A stretch of 8,291 bases of DNA, taken from NCBI GenBank assembly GCA_030592025.1, contig JAUUZX010000043.1, positions 1 through 8,291 of the forward strand, in the 5' to 3' direction. The notes under the pieces are model-generated. The model saw only the letters and a program-made list of their open reading frames with translations. It had not been told where the DNA came from and made no database searches. Positions 1 to 6,972 of this stretch are shown here, one piece after another. A program made the translations under genes and the position numbers. Position 1 is the first letter of the stretch; the number at the start of each line of letters is the position of its first letter. The stretch is from a bacterium. Lineage in GTDB: Bacteria > Krumholzibacteriota > Krumholzibacteria > LZORAL124-64-63.

Positions 1-1
1 C

Positions 2-505
2 ATTCAGGGCGCCACCGTCGGCGCCGTCCTGAATACCGACGCCCGCGTCGAGGCCCTCGATCAGGCTGACCCCCAGCCGGCCAACGATACGGCCGCCGTC
101 ACCGTCACCGTCATCGACCTGGTGGCCGACGCCGACCTGCAACTCTCCATCCTCGCGGACGACCCGGCGCCCGAGGTGGGGACCACCGTCACCTACATCC
201 TCACGGTGGGCAACGCGGGCCCGGACGCGGCCACCAACGTGGCCGTCGCCGACACCCTGCCGCCAGGGCTCTCGTTCACCAACGCCTCCGCCTCCCTGGG
301 TACCTACGACGGCGGCACCGGTATCTGGTCCGTGGGCGCGCTGGGCGTGGGCGCCATCGCCACCCTGCAGCTCACCGCCGACGTGCTGCCCGCCGCGGCC
401 GGCACGACGGTGACGAACCTGGCGGCGGTGAGCGCCGACCAGAACGACTCCCATCCCGACGACAACACGGCCCAGGTGGGCGTGGACGTCCCGGCCGTCT
501 CGGTG
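2..505 (+). repeat. Tandem DUF11 (conserved repeat domain) copies, the first truncated by the window edge
   Basis: Two consecutive domain ends have the same form: an acidic, Asn-rich stretch, then NDTAAV or DNTAQV, then a Val-rich strand (near 80-113 and 455-490). The complete copy begins with ADLQLSI, has the typical YILTVGNAGPDAATNV stretch and continues with DTLPPGL. These are hallmarks of DUF11/TIGR01451 domains, Ig-like units of large secreted bacterial proteins. More copies may lie upstream, since this family usually comes in strings. Confidence 0.8.
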
Positions 506-3500
506 ACGCCCTATCTCACCGTCATCCCCATGACCGGCTCACGGGTCACGATCCGTCCGGGCGACGGAGCGCGGCCTGTCCTAACCTTCTCCGTGGTGAA
601 CCACGGCGCCGTGGCGGACACCATCAGTTCGCTCACGGTCGCGAACCTCACCGATGGGCCGACCGCGCCCACCCAGGGTCATCTGGACGCCGAGTGGTCG
701 TCACTCACGACCCTCGCCCTGGAGCACGGCGTCTTCCCCGTCACGGATCTTTCCGTGAGTGAGGCCACCTTCTTCGACGGCGACGCCCTTTTCGACGGCC
801 TGGGCTGGGTCCTGGCCCCCGGCGACACCCTCGATGTGAACATCTCCGGCACCCCGTCCCTCGCGGCTCGTGACGGCGCCGAACTCATGGTCGGCCTGTC
901 CGACCCCACAGCCATCACCGCCAACCAGGAAGTGCTTTTCGAATCCGGCTCTCCCTTGAGGAGCGGGCACAGGCTGCTCATCGACGGCTTCATCGCCCGG
1001 CAGGCGACCCTGCACGAGGTGCCCTACCGTCTGCTGGCCGTGGGTTCCCTGCGCAACCTGATTCTCGACATCACCGTGCCGTCCAACGGCTACGAGACCG
1101 ACCGGATCTACGGGCTGAACCTGATCAACCGCGGATCGGCCCTGCCCGGGGCCGACATCGCCCGCATGGAGGCCTGGAGCGACAACGGCGACGGCGTGTT
1201 CTCGGCCGCGACCGACACGCCGCTGGGCGAGCTCATCAACTCCGGCGAACGCTGGCAGCTCACGGGCCTGAACCAGTTCGTGGGCCTGACCGGGCGTCGC
1301 ATCTTCGTCACGGCCGATATCGCCGAGACGGCCCAACCGGCCCGGAACATCCGCATGGGCCTGCCCCTCGAGTACGGCCCCGGCGTCGAGATGGTCAGCG
1401 GCAACGACGGCCCCGTGGACACGGGCCTCGAGAACAAGAGCAGCCAGGGCATCAGCGTGACGGACCGGGTCATCGTGACCGCCGACTGGATCCAGCCCGG
1501 CTTCGTCAACCCGGGCGACCGCACCGTGCCCCTGCTGAGCGCCAACCTCACCAACACCTACGACGTGGACCAGACGTTGTCGATGCTGACGGTCACCAAC
1601 GCCAGCGAAGGCCTCGCCGGCACCACGACCGCCGAACGTGACGCCATCATCCAGCAGGTCGTCCTGCGCCTGGACGGCGACGACGACGGCTATCTGGACG
1701 ACCTCGCCACGGACCCGCTCCTCGGCTCCAGCAGCTTCGTCGACAGCCTCGCCACCTTCGGCGGCATCGATCTGATGCTGCCGGCGGGCGCCTCGCGCCG
1801 CATCTTCGTCACCGGGGACATCGGCCTGACCACGTCCGCCGAGGGCGACCGGATCGCTCTCCTCGTGGCGGACGCTTCAGCCATCCAGATCCCCGGCGCG
1901 ACGACCGTCTCCACCTGGCCCCTGGCTTCGGACACCGACTGGACCGTGGACGGCATGGTCGCCGCCCAGATCACCACCGGGCCCGTGCCTGTGCAATCCC
2001 TCGGACCCCTGGATGGTCCGACCCTGGCGCTGGACATCCTCGTGCCCTCCAACGGCTACCTCACCGATGAACTCATCGGCGTGACCCTCGTCAACGAAGG
2101 CACGGCAACGTCGGCGGATCTCAGCCGGGTGCGCCTGTGGGCCGACGGCGGCGATGGCGCCTTCGACGGCGGCAACTCCGACGATTCCGACCTCGGCGAC
2201 CTGGTCTGGAACACGGACCGCTGGTCGAGCCCCGTGCTCAATCGACCGGTCGACCTGGCGGGGCTCAGGCTCTTCGCCAGCATCGACGTGGGCAACGCAC
2301 CCACCGATTCGGCCACCGTGCGCCTCACCGTGCCCCTGAACGGTCTGCGCATGGTCTCCCGGAACACCGGCCCCCTGGACGAACCGGTTGTGGCCGACGG
2401 CACCCTCGTGCTCTCGACGTCACCGGTGCAGACGACGGTGGTCTTCGACGCGGCTGCCTCTACCGTCGGCCAGGCCGGCGTGATCCGCATGACGGTGCGC
2501 AACGCCGGCAACGAGCCGTTGACCAACGTCTTCCCGACACTCCTCATGATCGACGGCACTGCCGGCCTCGATGTGGGCACCTCCCAACCCGCCTCCGTCG
2601 ACTTGGCCGTCGATGCCGAAGCCCAGTTCACCTGGGATTGCACATCGACCGCCGCCGGCGAGGTCTGGGTGATCGCCAACGCCCAGGGCGACGGCGCCGT
2701 CGAGACCTTCGGTTCGGCGCCGACCCCGACGCCGGTCCACACCGTCTACGACCCGGCCGTGCAGCTCGACCTGTACCCCGTCGCCAGCCTGCCAACATCG
2801 GTGAACAAGGGCCAGACGGGCCTCGTGCCCCTGACGCTGACCCTCGTGAACCCCGGTGGCGGGACCGTCTCGGACATCGCCCTGACCCACCTGCGCCTGC
2901 GTCTGGCCGAAACTCCCGGCGGCGCTGGCATCATCCCGGCGGGTCTCGTGGCCGCGGTATCGGTAAGCGAGGGCACCAACGTCTACGCAGCCCTCGATAC
3001 CCTGCCCACCACCGGCGCCGATATCGATCTCTACTTCGCCGAACCCGCGATCATCACCCATCGCGAGCCGGTGACCCTCGGCATCCGCCTGGATCTCGAA
3101 CTGAACACGACGGCCACCTCGTTCGTCGTGTCCCTCGAGGACGCTTCGTTCGTGGGCGCCATCGACCACGTGAGCACCGCGTCGGTGCTCGTCGACGTGA
3201 CCGGCGGAGCCTTCCCCATCCGCACCGACCAGGCGAACCTGGCCGCACCGGCGGGCGTGCTTGCCGTGGCCATGGTGGACGGACCGGCCCACGCCGCCGC
3301 GCCGGGCCAAACCGCCGTCACCCTGGCGGCGGTGACCCTGGCGAACGAGGCGAACGACGCGTCGTCGTCGGCCATCAACGTCACGACCCTCGCGTTCGTG
3401 CTGCGCGACTCCCTCGGCGTGCCCATCGCCGACCCGGGCTCCTACCTGGGCGACGTGACGGTGCGCAACATCTACCAGCAGTTCTTCCAGGGGACGGCGA

Positions 3501-5029
3501 CGATCGTCGCGGACTCGATCCTCGTGACCACCCTGGACACCCCGGTGATCGTCGCCGCCGACGCGGTGATGGGCCTCGAACTGATCGCCGATCTGCAACC
3601 GGACGCACCCCTGGGATCCTTCATCCCGGTGCTCGCGAACCCCGACTACTTCACGGGCCTGGACGCCAACAACGGCGATCCCGTGCCCATCGACGATACC
3701 GGGACCCTGCCCGGTCCGCGCCTCGACATCCTGGGTGACCCCGGTGGCGTGAACGCGAGCGGACGCGGGCTGCTGCCGTCGGACATCGCCGTGGGCAGCA
3801 GCGCCATCCCGATCCTCGAGGTCACCCTCGGCCACCTGGGCACCATCGGTTCGGCTCCCGTCGCCGTCGACAGCATCTCCGTCACGGTGCTCGACGCCGG
3901 CGGTCACCCCATCGACCCGGCGGGACTCTTCTCCCGCCTGCGGATCATGCAGGGGACCGCCACCGCCGGTGACCTCTTCGACCCGACCTCTTCCCTCGGC
4001 CGCGTGACCGTGCCGACGTCGGCGCTGTCCATCGCCCCCTCCACCGCCATCGTCCTGACCCTGACGGCCGATCTGGCCCCCGGGGTCGACCAGGGTGCGT
4101 TCCAGTTCTCCCTGACCAGCAGCGGCATCGCCCTGCGCAACGCGGTGACCGGCGATCTCGTGGACGCCACCACCACCGCGCCGGGCTGGCCCCTCCTGTC
4201 GGGTCTGGCGCGGATCGTCGTGCCGGCCGAGGAACTGGCCATCTCGGGCACGAGCCTCATGCCACCGCTGCTGGCCGCCAGCGGCGAAGCCTACCCGGCC
4301 CTGGCCCTCGAGGTGCGGAACACCGCGACGGCGGGGGCCGGCACCATCGAACTGCACGACATCGTGCTGGAGCAGCCGGTACGGGGCAGCGGCGATCTGG
4401 CCCTCGGGCAGGTCGCGGCATCCATCGAGGTACGTTCCGGATCGACCCTGCTGGGCACGGTCACCGACCTGCTCCCGGACGCCGAAACCGCCACCATCAT
4501 CCTCGCAGCCCCCTTGTCCATCGCGGCCGCCGCCACGACCGGGATCCAGGTCTTGATCACCGTCCGCGACGACGCCCCGGCCGGGGCCCTCACCCTGAGC
4601 ATGGGCGAGGCGGGCCTCGTGGCGGGACCCTCGGGCGCCGGCCCCGGCGGCATCCGCATCGTCCCCGAGCCGGGTCAGGTCCTGCCTCTGATCACCGAGG
4701 TCGGCAACCTGGCCGCCGCCGACCTGGCCACGAGCTACATCAACTTCCCCAACCCCTTTGCCGCCGGACGGCAGTCCACGACCTTCGCGTTCATCCTGCC
4801 CCGACCGGGGACGGTCACCCTGCGCCTGCTCACGCCCCACGGCGAACCGGTGGCCACGGTCATCGACCGCGAGCCCCGGAGCGCCGGCTTCCACCAGAGT
4901 GATGGGTGGGACGGCGTGAACGGACGCGGCGTGACCGTGCGCAACGGCGTCTACCTCGCGGAGATCGTGGTGGACTTCGATGACGGGTCCCGCGAGCGGC
5001 ACCTGCGAAAAGTGGCGGTGGTCCGATGA
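2..5029 (+). CDS. Giant extracellular multi-domain beta-repeat protein with C-terminal FlgD-like/sorting-type domain (5' partial)
   Basis: The reading frame is open from base 2 to the TGA at 5027-5029, so the start lies upstream. The GTG at 122 is not a credible start because a DUF11 domain tail (ending near NDTAAVTVTV) is encoded in frame before it. Visible order: DUF11 tail (2-121), full DUF11 (about 122-505, with VGNAGPDAATNV and ADTLPPGLSF), four related beta modules (about 506-2416), an Ig/CARDB-like module (about 2417-2750) ending in a short PTPTP hinge, four diverged beta modules (about 2751-4700), and a terminal FlgD-like domain (about 4700-5026). The composition is rich in Thr, Val, Ala, Asp and Gly, with a single Cys in the visible ~1675 residues (codon 2639-2641) and no membrane segment, which fits an exported surface or extracellular protein. 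The role is unknown; adhesin, matrix or S-layer-like protein are possibilities. No catalytic domain is recognisable. It overlaps the barrel gene by 4 bases. Confidence 0.9.
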   Translation: MQGATVGAVLNTDARVEALDQADPQPANDTAAVTVTVIDLVADADLQLSILADDPAPEVGTTVTYILTVGNAGPDAATNVAVADTLPPGLSFTNASASLGTYDGGTGIWSVGALGVGAIATLQLTADVLPAAAGTTVTNLAAVSADQNDSHPDDNTAQVGVDVPAVSVTPYLTVIPMTGSRVTIRPGDGARPVLTFSVVNHGAVADTISSLTVANLTDGPTAPTQGHLDAEWSSLTTLALEHGVFPVTDLSVSEATFFDGDALFDGLGWVLAPGDTLDVNISGTPSLAARDGAELMVGLSDPTAITANQEVLFESGSPLRSGHRLLIDGFIARQATLHEVPYRLLAVGSLRNLILDITVPSNGYETDRIYGLNLINRGSALPGADIARMEAWSDNGDGVFSAATDTPLGELINSGERWQLTGLNQFVGLTGRRIFVTADIAETAQPARNIRMGLPLEYGPGVEMVSGNDGPVDTGLENKSSQGISVTDRVIVTADWIQPGFVNPGDRTVPLLSANLTNTYDVDQTLSMLTVTNASEGLAGTTTAERDAIIQQVVLRLDGDDDGYLDDLATDPLLGSSSFVDSLATFGGIDLMLPAGASRRIFVTGDIGLTTSAEGDRIALLVADASAIQIPGATTVSTWPLASDTDWTVDGMVAAQITTGPVPVQSLGPLDGPTLALDILVPSNGYLTDELIGVTLVNEGTATSADLSRVRLWADGGDGAFDGGNSDDSDLGDLVWNTDRWSSPVLNRPVDLAGLRLFASIDVGNAPTDSATVRLTVPLNGLRMVSRNTGPLDEPVVADGTLVLSTSPVQTTVVFDAAASTVGQAGVIRMTVRNAGNEPLTNVFPTLLMIDGTAGLDVGTSQPASVDLAVDAEAQFTWDCTSTAAGEVWVIANAQGDGAVETFGSAPTPTPVHTVYDPAVQLDLYPVASLPTSVNKGQTGLVPLTLTLVNPGGGTVSDIALTHLRLRLAETPGGAGIIPAGLVAAVSVSEGTNVYAALDTLPTTGADIDLYFAEPAIITHREPVTLGIRLDLELNTTATSFVVSLEDASFVGAIDHVSTASVLVDVTGGAFPIRTDQANLAAPAGVLAVAMVDGPAHAAAPGQTAVTLAAVTLANEANDASSSAINVTTLAFVLRDSLGVPIADPGSYLGDVTVRNIYQQFFQGTATIVADSILVTTLDTPVIVAADAVMGLELIADLQPDAPLGSFIPVLANPDYFTGLDANNGDPVPIDDTGTLPGPRLDILGDPGGVNASGRGLLPSDIAVGSSAIPILEVTLGHLGTIGSAPVAVDSISVTVLDAGGHPIDPAGLFSRLRIMQGTATAGDLFDPTSSLGRVTVPTSALSIAPSTAIVLTLTADLAPGVDQGAFQFSLTSSGIALRNAVTGDLVDATTTAPGWPLLSGLARIVVPAEELAISGTSLMPPLLAASGEAYPALALEVRNTATAGAGTIELHDIVLEQPVRGSGDLALGQVAASIEVRSGSTLLGTVTDLLPDAETATIILAAPLSIAAAATTGIQVLITVRDDAPAGALTLSMGEAGLVAGPSGAGPGGIRIVPEPGQVLPLITEVGNLAAADLATSYINFPNPFAAGRQSTTFAFILPRPGTVTLRLLTPHGEPVATVIDREPRSAGFHQSDGWDGVNGRGVTVRNGVYLAEIVVDFDDGSRERHLRKVAVVR
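506..1459 (+). repeat. Two-module beta unit, copy 1 (modules A and B)
   Basis: Module A covers about 506-1042 and module B about 1043-1459. Module B has TVPSNGY (1073-1093), an acidic Gly-Asp loop DNGDGVF (1181-1201), RRIFVTADI near 1295-1321 and MVSGNDGP near 1391-1414. Each landmark recurs at the matching place in copy 2, offset by 966 bases at the PSNGY site. Module A aligns with copy 2's first module only weakly: it keeps the late strand pattern (L.PGD....V) but has no recognisable acidic loop. Boundaries are approximate. Confidence 0.7.
1460..2416 (+). repeat. Two-module beta unit, copy 2 (modules A' and B')
   Basis: Module A' (about 1460-1996) contains DGDDDGYLDD (1673-1702), a canonical DxDxDGxxD calcium-binding loop, and RRIFVTGDI near 1796-1822. 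Module B' (about 1997-2416) repeats module B: VPSNGY (2042-2059), a looser acidic loop DGGDGAFD (2144-2167) and MVSRNTGP near 2351-2374. A shared 14-base stretch, cgcatcttcgtcac (starting at 1298 and 1799), shows that B and A' are also related, so the array seems to derive from one ancestral module amplified in steps. Confidence 0.7.
2751..4700 (+). repeat. Array of four diverged ~160-residue beta modules
   Basis: Four stretches of similar length, roughly 2751-3230, 3231-3715, 3716-4205 and 4206-4700, share one plan. Each has an opening strand with a Gly or Pro turn, a strand of the type VTLAAVTLAN / ILEVTLGH / LALEVRNT, an alternating hydrophobic strand (NVTTLAFVLRD, DSISVTVLD, LHDIVLEQ), and then a late strand of the type LELIADLQPDAPLGS / LTLTADLAPGVDQGA / VLITVRDDAPAGA before a closing pair. 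The late 'L.(A)DL.P.A..G' signature is the clearest link. The similarity is structural and weak at the DNA level. I do not recognise a named family, and module limits are my estimate. Confidence 0.55.
4700..5026 (+). other. C-terminal FlgD-like Ig / type IX-like sorting domain (coding sub-region)
   Basis: The last ~105 residues hold the usual landmarks: NFPNPF (4742-4759), FILP..GTVTLRLLTPHGEPV, an AGFH segment, WDGVNGRG starting at 4907, NGVYLAEI, and the terminal basic-hydrophobic end RKVAVVR. This pattern matches FlgD-Ig-like and T9SS type-A-like C-terminal domains found on many secreted proteins of FCB bacteria. In Bacteroidota such domains direct export through the type IX system via PorV. 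Whether that holds here is inferred from the adjacent PorV-like gene. Confidence 0.8.
5026..5029 (+). promoter_or_regulatory. ATGA stop/start overlap (translational coupling)
   Basis: The TGA (5027-5029) of the large surface-protein gene overlaps the ATG (5026-5028) of the barrel gene. The region just upstream has only a weak purine-rich match (ggcggtgg, 5014-5021), so re-initiation by ribosomes finishing the first gene is the likely mode of translation. Confidence 0.8.
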
Positions 5030-6972
5030 ACGCGCCGCGCTGGGCAGGCGCTCTCCTGATGACGGCCGCCCTGCTGGCCGGACCGGTCCTCGCCGCGGAT
5101 GACGGCGGCGGGCGCTCGGTCTTCGCCCGCGGCGCCGGCGAACGCGCCCTGGCCATGGGCGGCGCCTACGGGGCCGTGGCCGACGACGCCCCGGGCCTCT
5201 TCTGGAACCCGGCCGGTTTGGCCCGCCTGGACCGCCTGGCGTTCTCCGCCTCCCACACCGACCTCATCGGCATGGGCTTCTACGAGCAGTACGGCGTCGT
5301 CGCGATGCCGAGCTGGCGTCTGGGCACCTTCGCACTGGCCCTGCGGCGCTTCGGTGTCGACGGCATCGAAGGCCGCGACGACCGCGGCGGCATCACCGAC
5401 GACAACCTCTCCGACGCCGAGACCGAGCTCTCCGTGGGCTACGGTCGCGCCCTGGGCGAAGCCTGGTCCTTCGGCGCGGCGGTCAAGTTTCAGCAGCAGG
5501 AGCTCGCCGGCCACAGCGGCGGCGGCCTGGGGCTGGACGTGGGTGTCCTGGTCAAACCCCTGCTTGCGGGAGGTGGCACGTCCGCACTGGCCCAGGGCTT
5601 CAGCGTCGGCGTGAGCTTCCGCAACCTCATCGAGCCCACGATCACCCTCGACGACGACGACGTCACCGATCCCGGCAGTGTGCGCCTCGGCACCGCGCTC
5701 GAGCTGCCCGCCGGCGACCGCATCCGCGTGCTGGGAGCGGCCGACGTGGAGCGCACCCGTAACATGGACGCCCGTTTCCACGCCGGTTTTGAAGCCATCC
5801 TCATGGACATGCTCGCCCTGCGCGTGGGCTCCCACGACGGTGCCCTCACCGCCGGTGGCGGCGTGCGTTGGCACGACGTGGCCGTGAACTACACCTTCGA
5901 GGACAACACCCTGGAAACCGTCCACCGCTTCGGCCTGGGCCTGCGCTTCGGACTCACCACCGACGCGCGCAGGCAAGCCTCCCGCGATCGGTTGGAGCGG
6001 GACATCAACGCGCGCCTCGAAAAATCCCTCGCCGACGAAGCCACCCTGCGGACCCAGGCCATGGTGACGGCCATCTCCAACTCCCTGGCCATCGACGACC
6101 ACGACAAGGCCCTGGCCCGCGTCCAGACCCTCCGCGTGCTCGAGCCGGATCACCCCCGCGCCGACGAATTCGAAGCCCGCGCCTTTGAGATCCGTGGCCG
6201 CGCCGCCGAGGCCGACGACGACCTGGCCGGCGCTCTCGTGGCCTACCAGCAGTCCCTCCAGGTGCAGCCCGGACGCGCCGGTGTCCGCGAGGATCTGACA
6301 CGGGTGCAGGCCGAGAGCAACCGCCGGGCCCAGCGTTCCCTGGACATCGCCGAGTGCTACGCCGTGGGCATGGAGCACTATGCCGCCGGCAAACTCGACC
6401 TGGCCCGGGACATCTTCCAACAGATCGTGTTCCTCGACCCCGGTGACACCAACGCCAGCGACATGCTCGGCCACATCGGCGACGCCATCCGCAACCGCGA
6501 CGAGGCGGAAGTCGCCCGCCGCGAAGCTGCGGCCGCGGTCGCCCGCGCCTCCCGGAACAGGCCGCTACCGGTGCCCACCGCGGCGCCGGCCGTCACCGTG
6601 GGCAGTGGCGCGGCGACTCGGATTGCCCGTCCCTCCTTCAACGACCTGGAAGCCAAGCGCCAACGCGAGATCGCCGATCTCTATCGCCTCGGCGTGGATG
6701 CGGCGGATGCGGGGCGCCGGGACGACGCCATCGGCTACTGGAAACTGGTCTGGAACGTCGCGCCGGACTACAAGAGCGTTACCGACCACCTGAAGCAGGA
6801 ATACCTGGCCCGCGGACTCGAGGCGTTCTCCGTCGACAAGCTCAGCGACGCCATTGCTCTCTGGGAGCAGGCCCTCGAGGTCGCGCCGGGCGACAAGCGC
6901 ACCCAGGGCTACCTGGCCCGGGCCTACGAGCACCAGTCCCGGATCCGCGAGATCAGGAACGGCAACCGATGA
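5026..6972 (+). CDS. PorV/PorQ-type outer-membrane barrel protein fused to a C-terminal TPR domain
   Basis: The product has 648 residues. Residues 1-23 form a Sec signal peptide (Arg5, hydrophobic core, VLA cleavage site before A24). Residues ~30-310 are a barrel of the PorV/PorQ (UPF0164, FadL-related) kind: RALAMGGAYGAVADDAPGLF followed by NPAGL (61-65) is the diagnostic N-terminal motif, then alternating strands, an FRNLIEP segment and a final strand ending HRFGLGLRFG (~300-309). Residues ~346-640 hold about five TPR-like units (near 346, 392, 440, 549 and 593), the last three with a Phe/Trp helix followed by a DPGD/APDY/APGD turn. An Ala/Pro-rich linker (~492-541) splits the TPR region. 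PorV proteins carry cargo to the type IX attachment machinery or act as outer-membrane partners; that role here is inferred. The barrel alone is the usual family length, so the ~340-residue tail is an addition. The start is fixed by the signal peptide and the ATGA overlap. Confidence 0.88.
   Translation: MNAPRWAGALLMTAALLAGPVLAADDGGGRSVFARGAGERALAMGGAYGAVADDAPGLFWNPAGLARLDRLAFSASHTDLIGMGFYEQYGVVAMPSWRLGTFALALRRFGVDGIEGRDDRGGITDDNLSDAETELSVGYGRALGEAWSFGAAVKFQQQELAGHSGGGLGLDVGVLVKPLLAGGGTSALAQGFSVGVSFRNLIEPTITLDDDDVTDPGSVRLGTALELPAGDRIRVLGAADVERTRNMDARFHAGFEAILMDMLALRVGSHDGALTAGGGVRWHDVAVNYTFEDNTLETVHRFGLGLRFGLTTDARRQASRDRLERDINARLEKSLADEATLRTQAMVTAISNSLAIDDHDKALARVQTLRVLEPDHPRADEFEARAFEIRGRAAEADDDLAGALVAYQQSLQVQPGRAGVREDLTRVQAESNRRAQRSLDIAECYAVGMEHYAAGKLDLARDIFQQIVFLDPGDTNASDMLGHIGDAIRNRDEAEVARREAAAAVARASRNRPLPVPTAAPAVTVGSGAATRIARPSFNDLEAKRQREIADLYRLGVDAADAGRRDDAIGYWKLVWNVAPDYKSVTDHLKQEYLARGLEAFSVDKLSDAIALWEQALEVAPGDKRTQGYLARAYEHQSRIREIRNGNR
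6955..6958 (+). promoter_or_regulatory. Probable ribosome binding site of the HD-GYP gene
   Basis: AGGA lies 10 bases before the ATG at 6969, inside the end of the barrel gene. It supports ATG 6969 over the in-frame ATG at 7014, which would remove the basic N-terminal cytoplasmic segment. Confidence 0.5.
6969..6972 (+). promoter_or_regulatory. Second ATGA stop/start overlap
   Basis: The TGA of the barrel gene (6970-6972) overlaps the ATG (6969-6971) of the HD-GYP gene, the same geometry as the first junction. All three genes are therefore expected to sit on one transcript. Confidence 0.8.

Noticed and set aside
122..124. GTG as the start of the giant gene
   Set aside because: The frame is open upstream to the window edge and encodes the end of another DUF11 copy, so translation begins before the window.
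2689..2702. Perfect 14-base palindrome cgacggcgccgtcg
   Set aside because: It lies in the middle of a coding module, has no loop or T-run, and short palindromes of this kind are expected by chance in DNA of this composition.
2137..3738. Second + strand frame (~533 codons) inside the giant gene
   Set aside because: The product is extremely Arg/Pro/Gly-rich and has no motif; it is a shifted-frame shadow of the high-GC gene.
2420..5002. Long antisense open frame (~860 codons) opposite the giant gene
   Set aside because: Its product is dominated by Gly, Asp, Arg, His and Gln with no domain, as expected when a GC-rich gene with G/C-ending codons is read backwards. The + strand has clear domains throughout.
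4951..6474. Antisense open frame (~507 codons) opposite the barrel gene
   Set aside because: It crosses two real genes, has biased Gly/Val/His composition and no motif, while the + strand carries a signal peptide, a PorV motif and TPR units.
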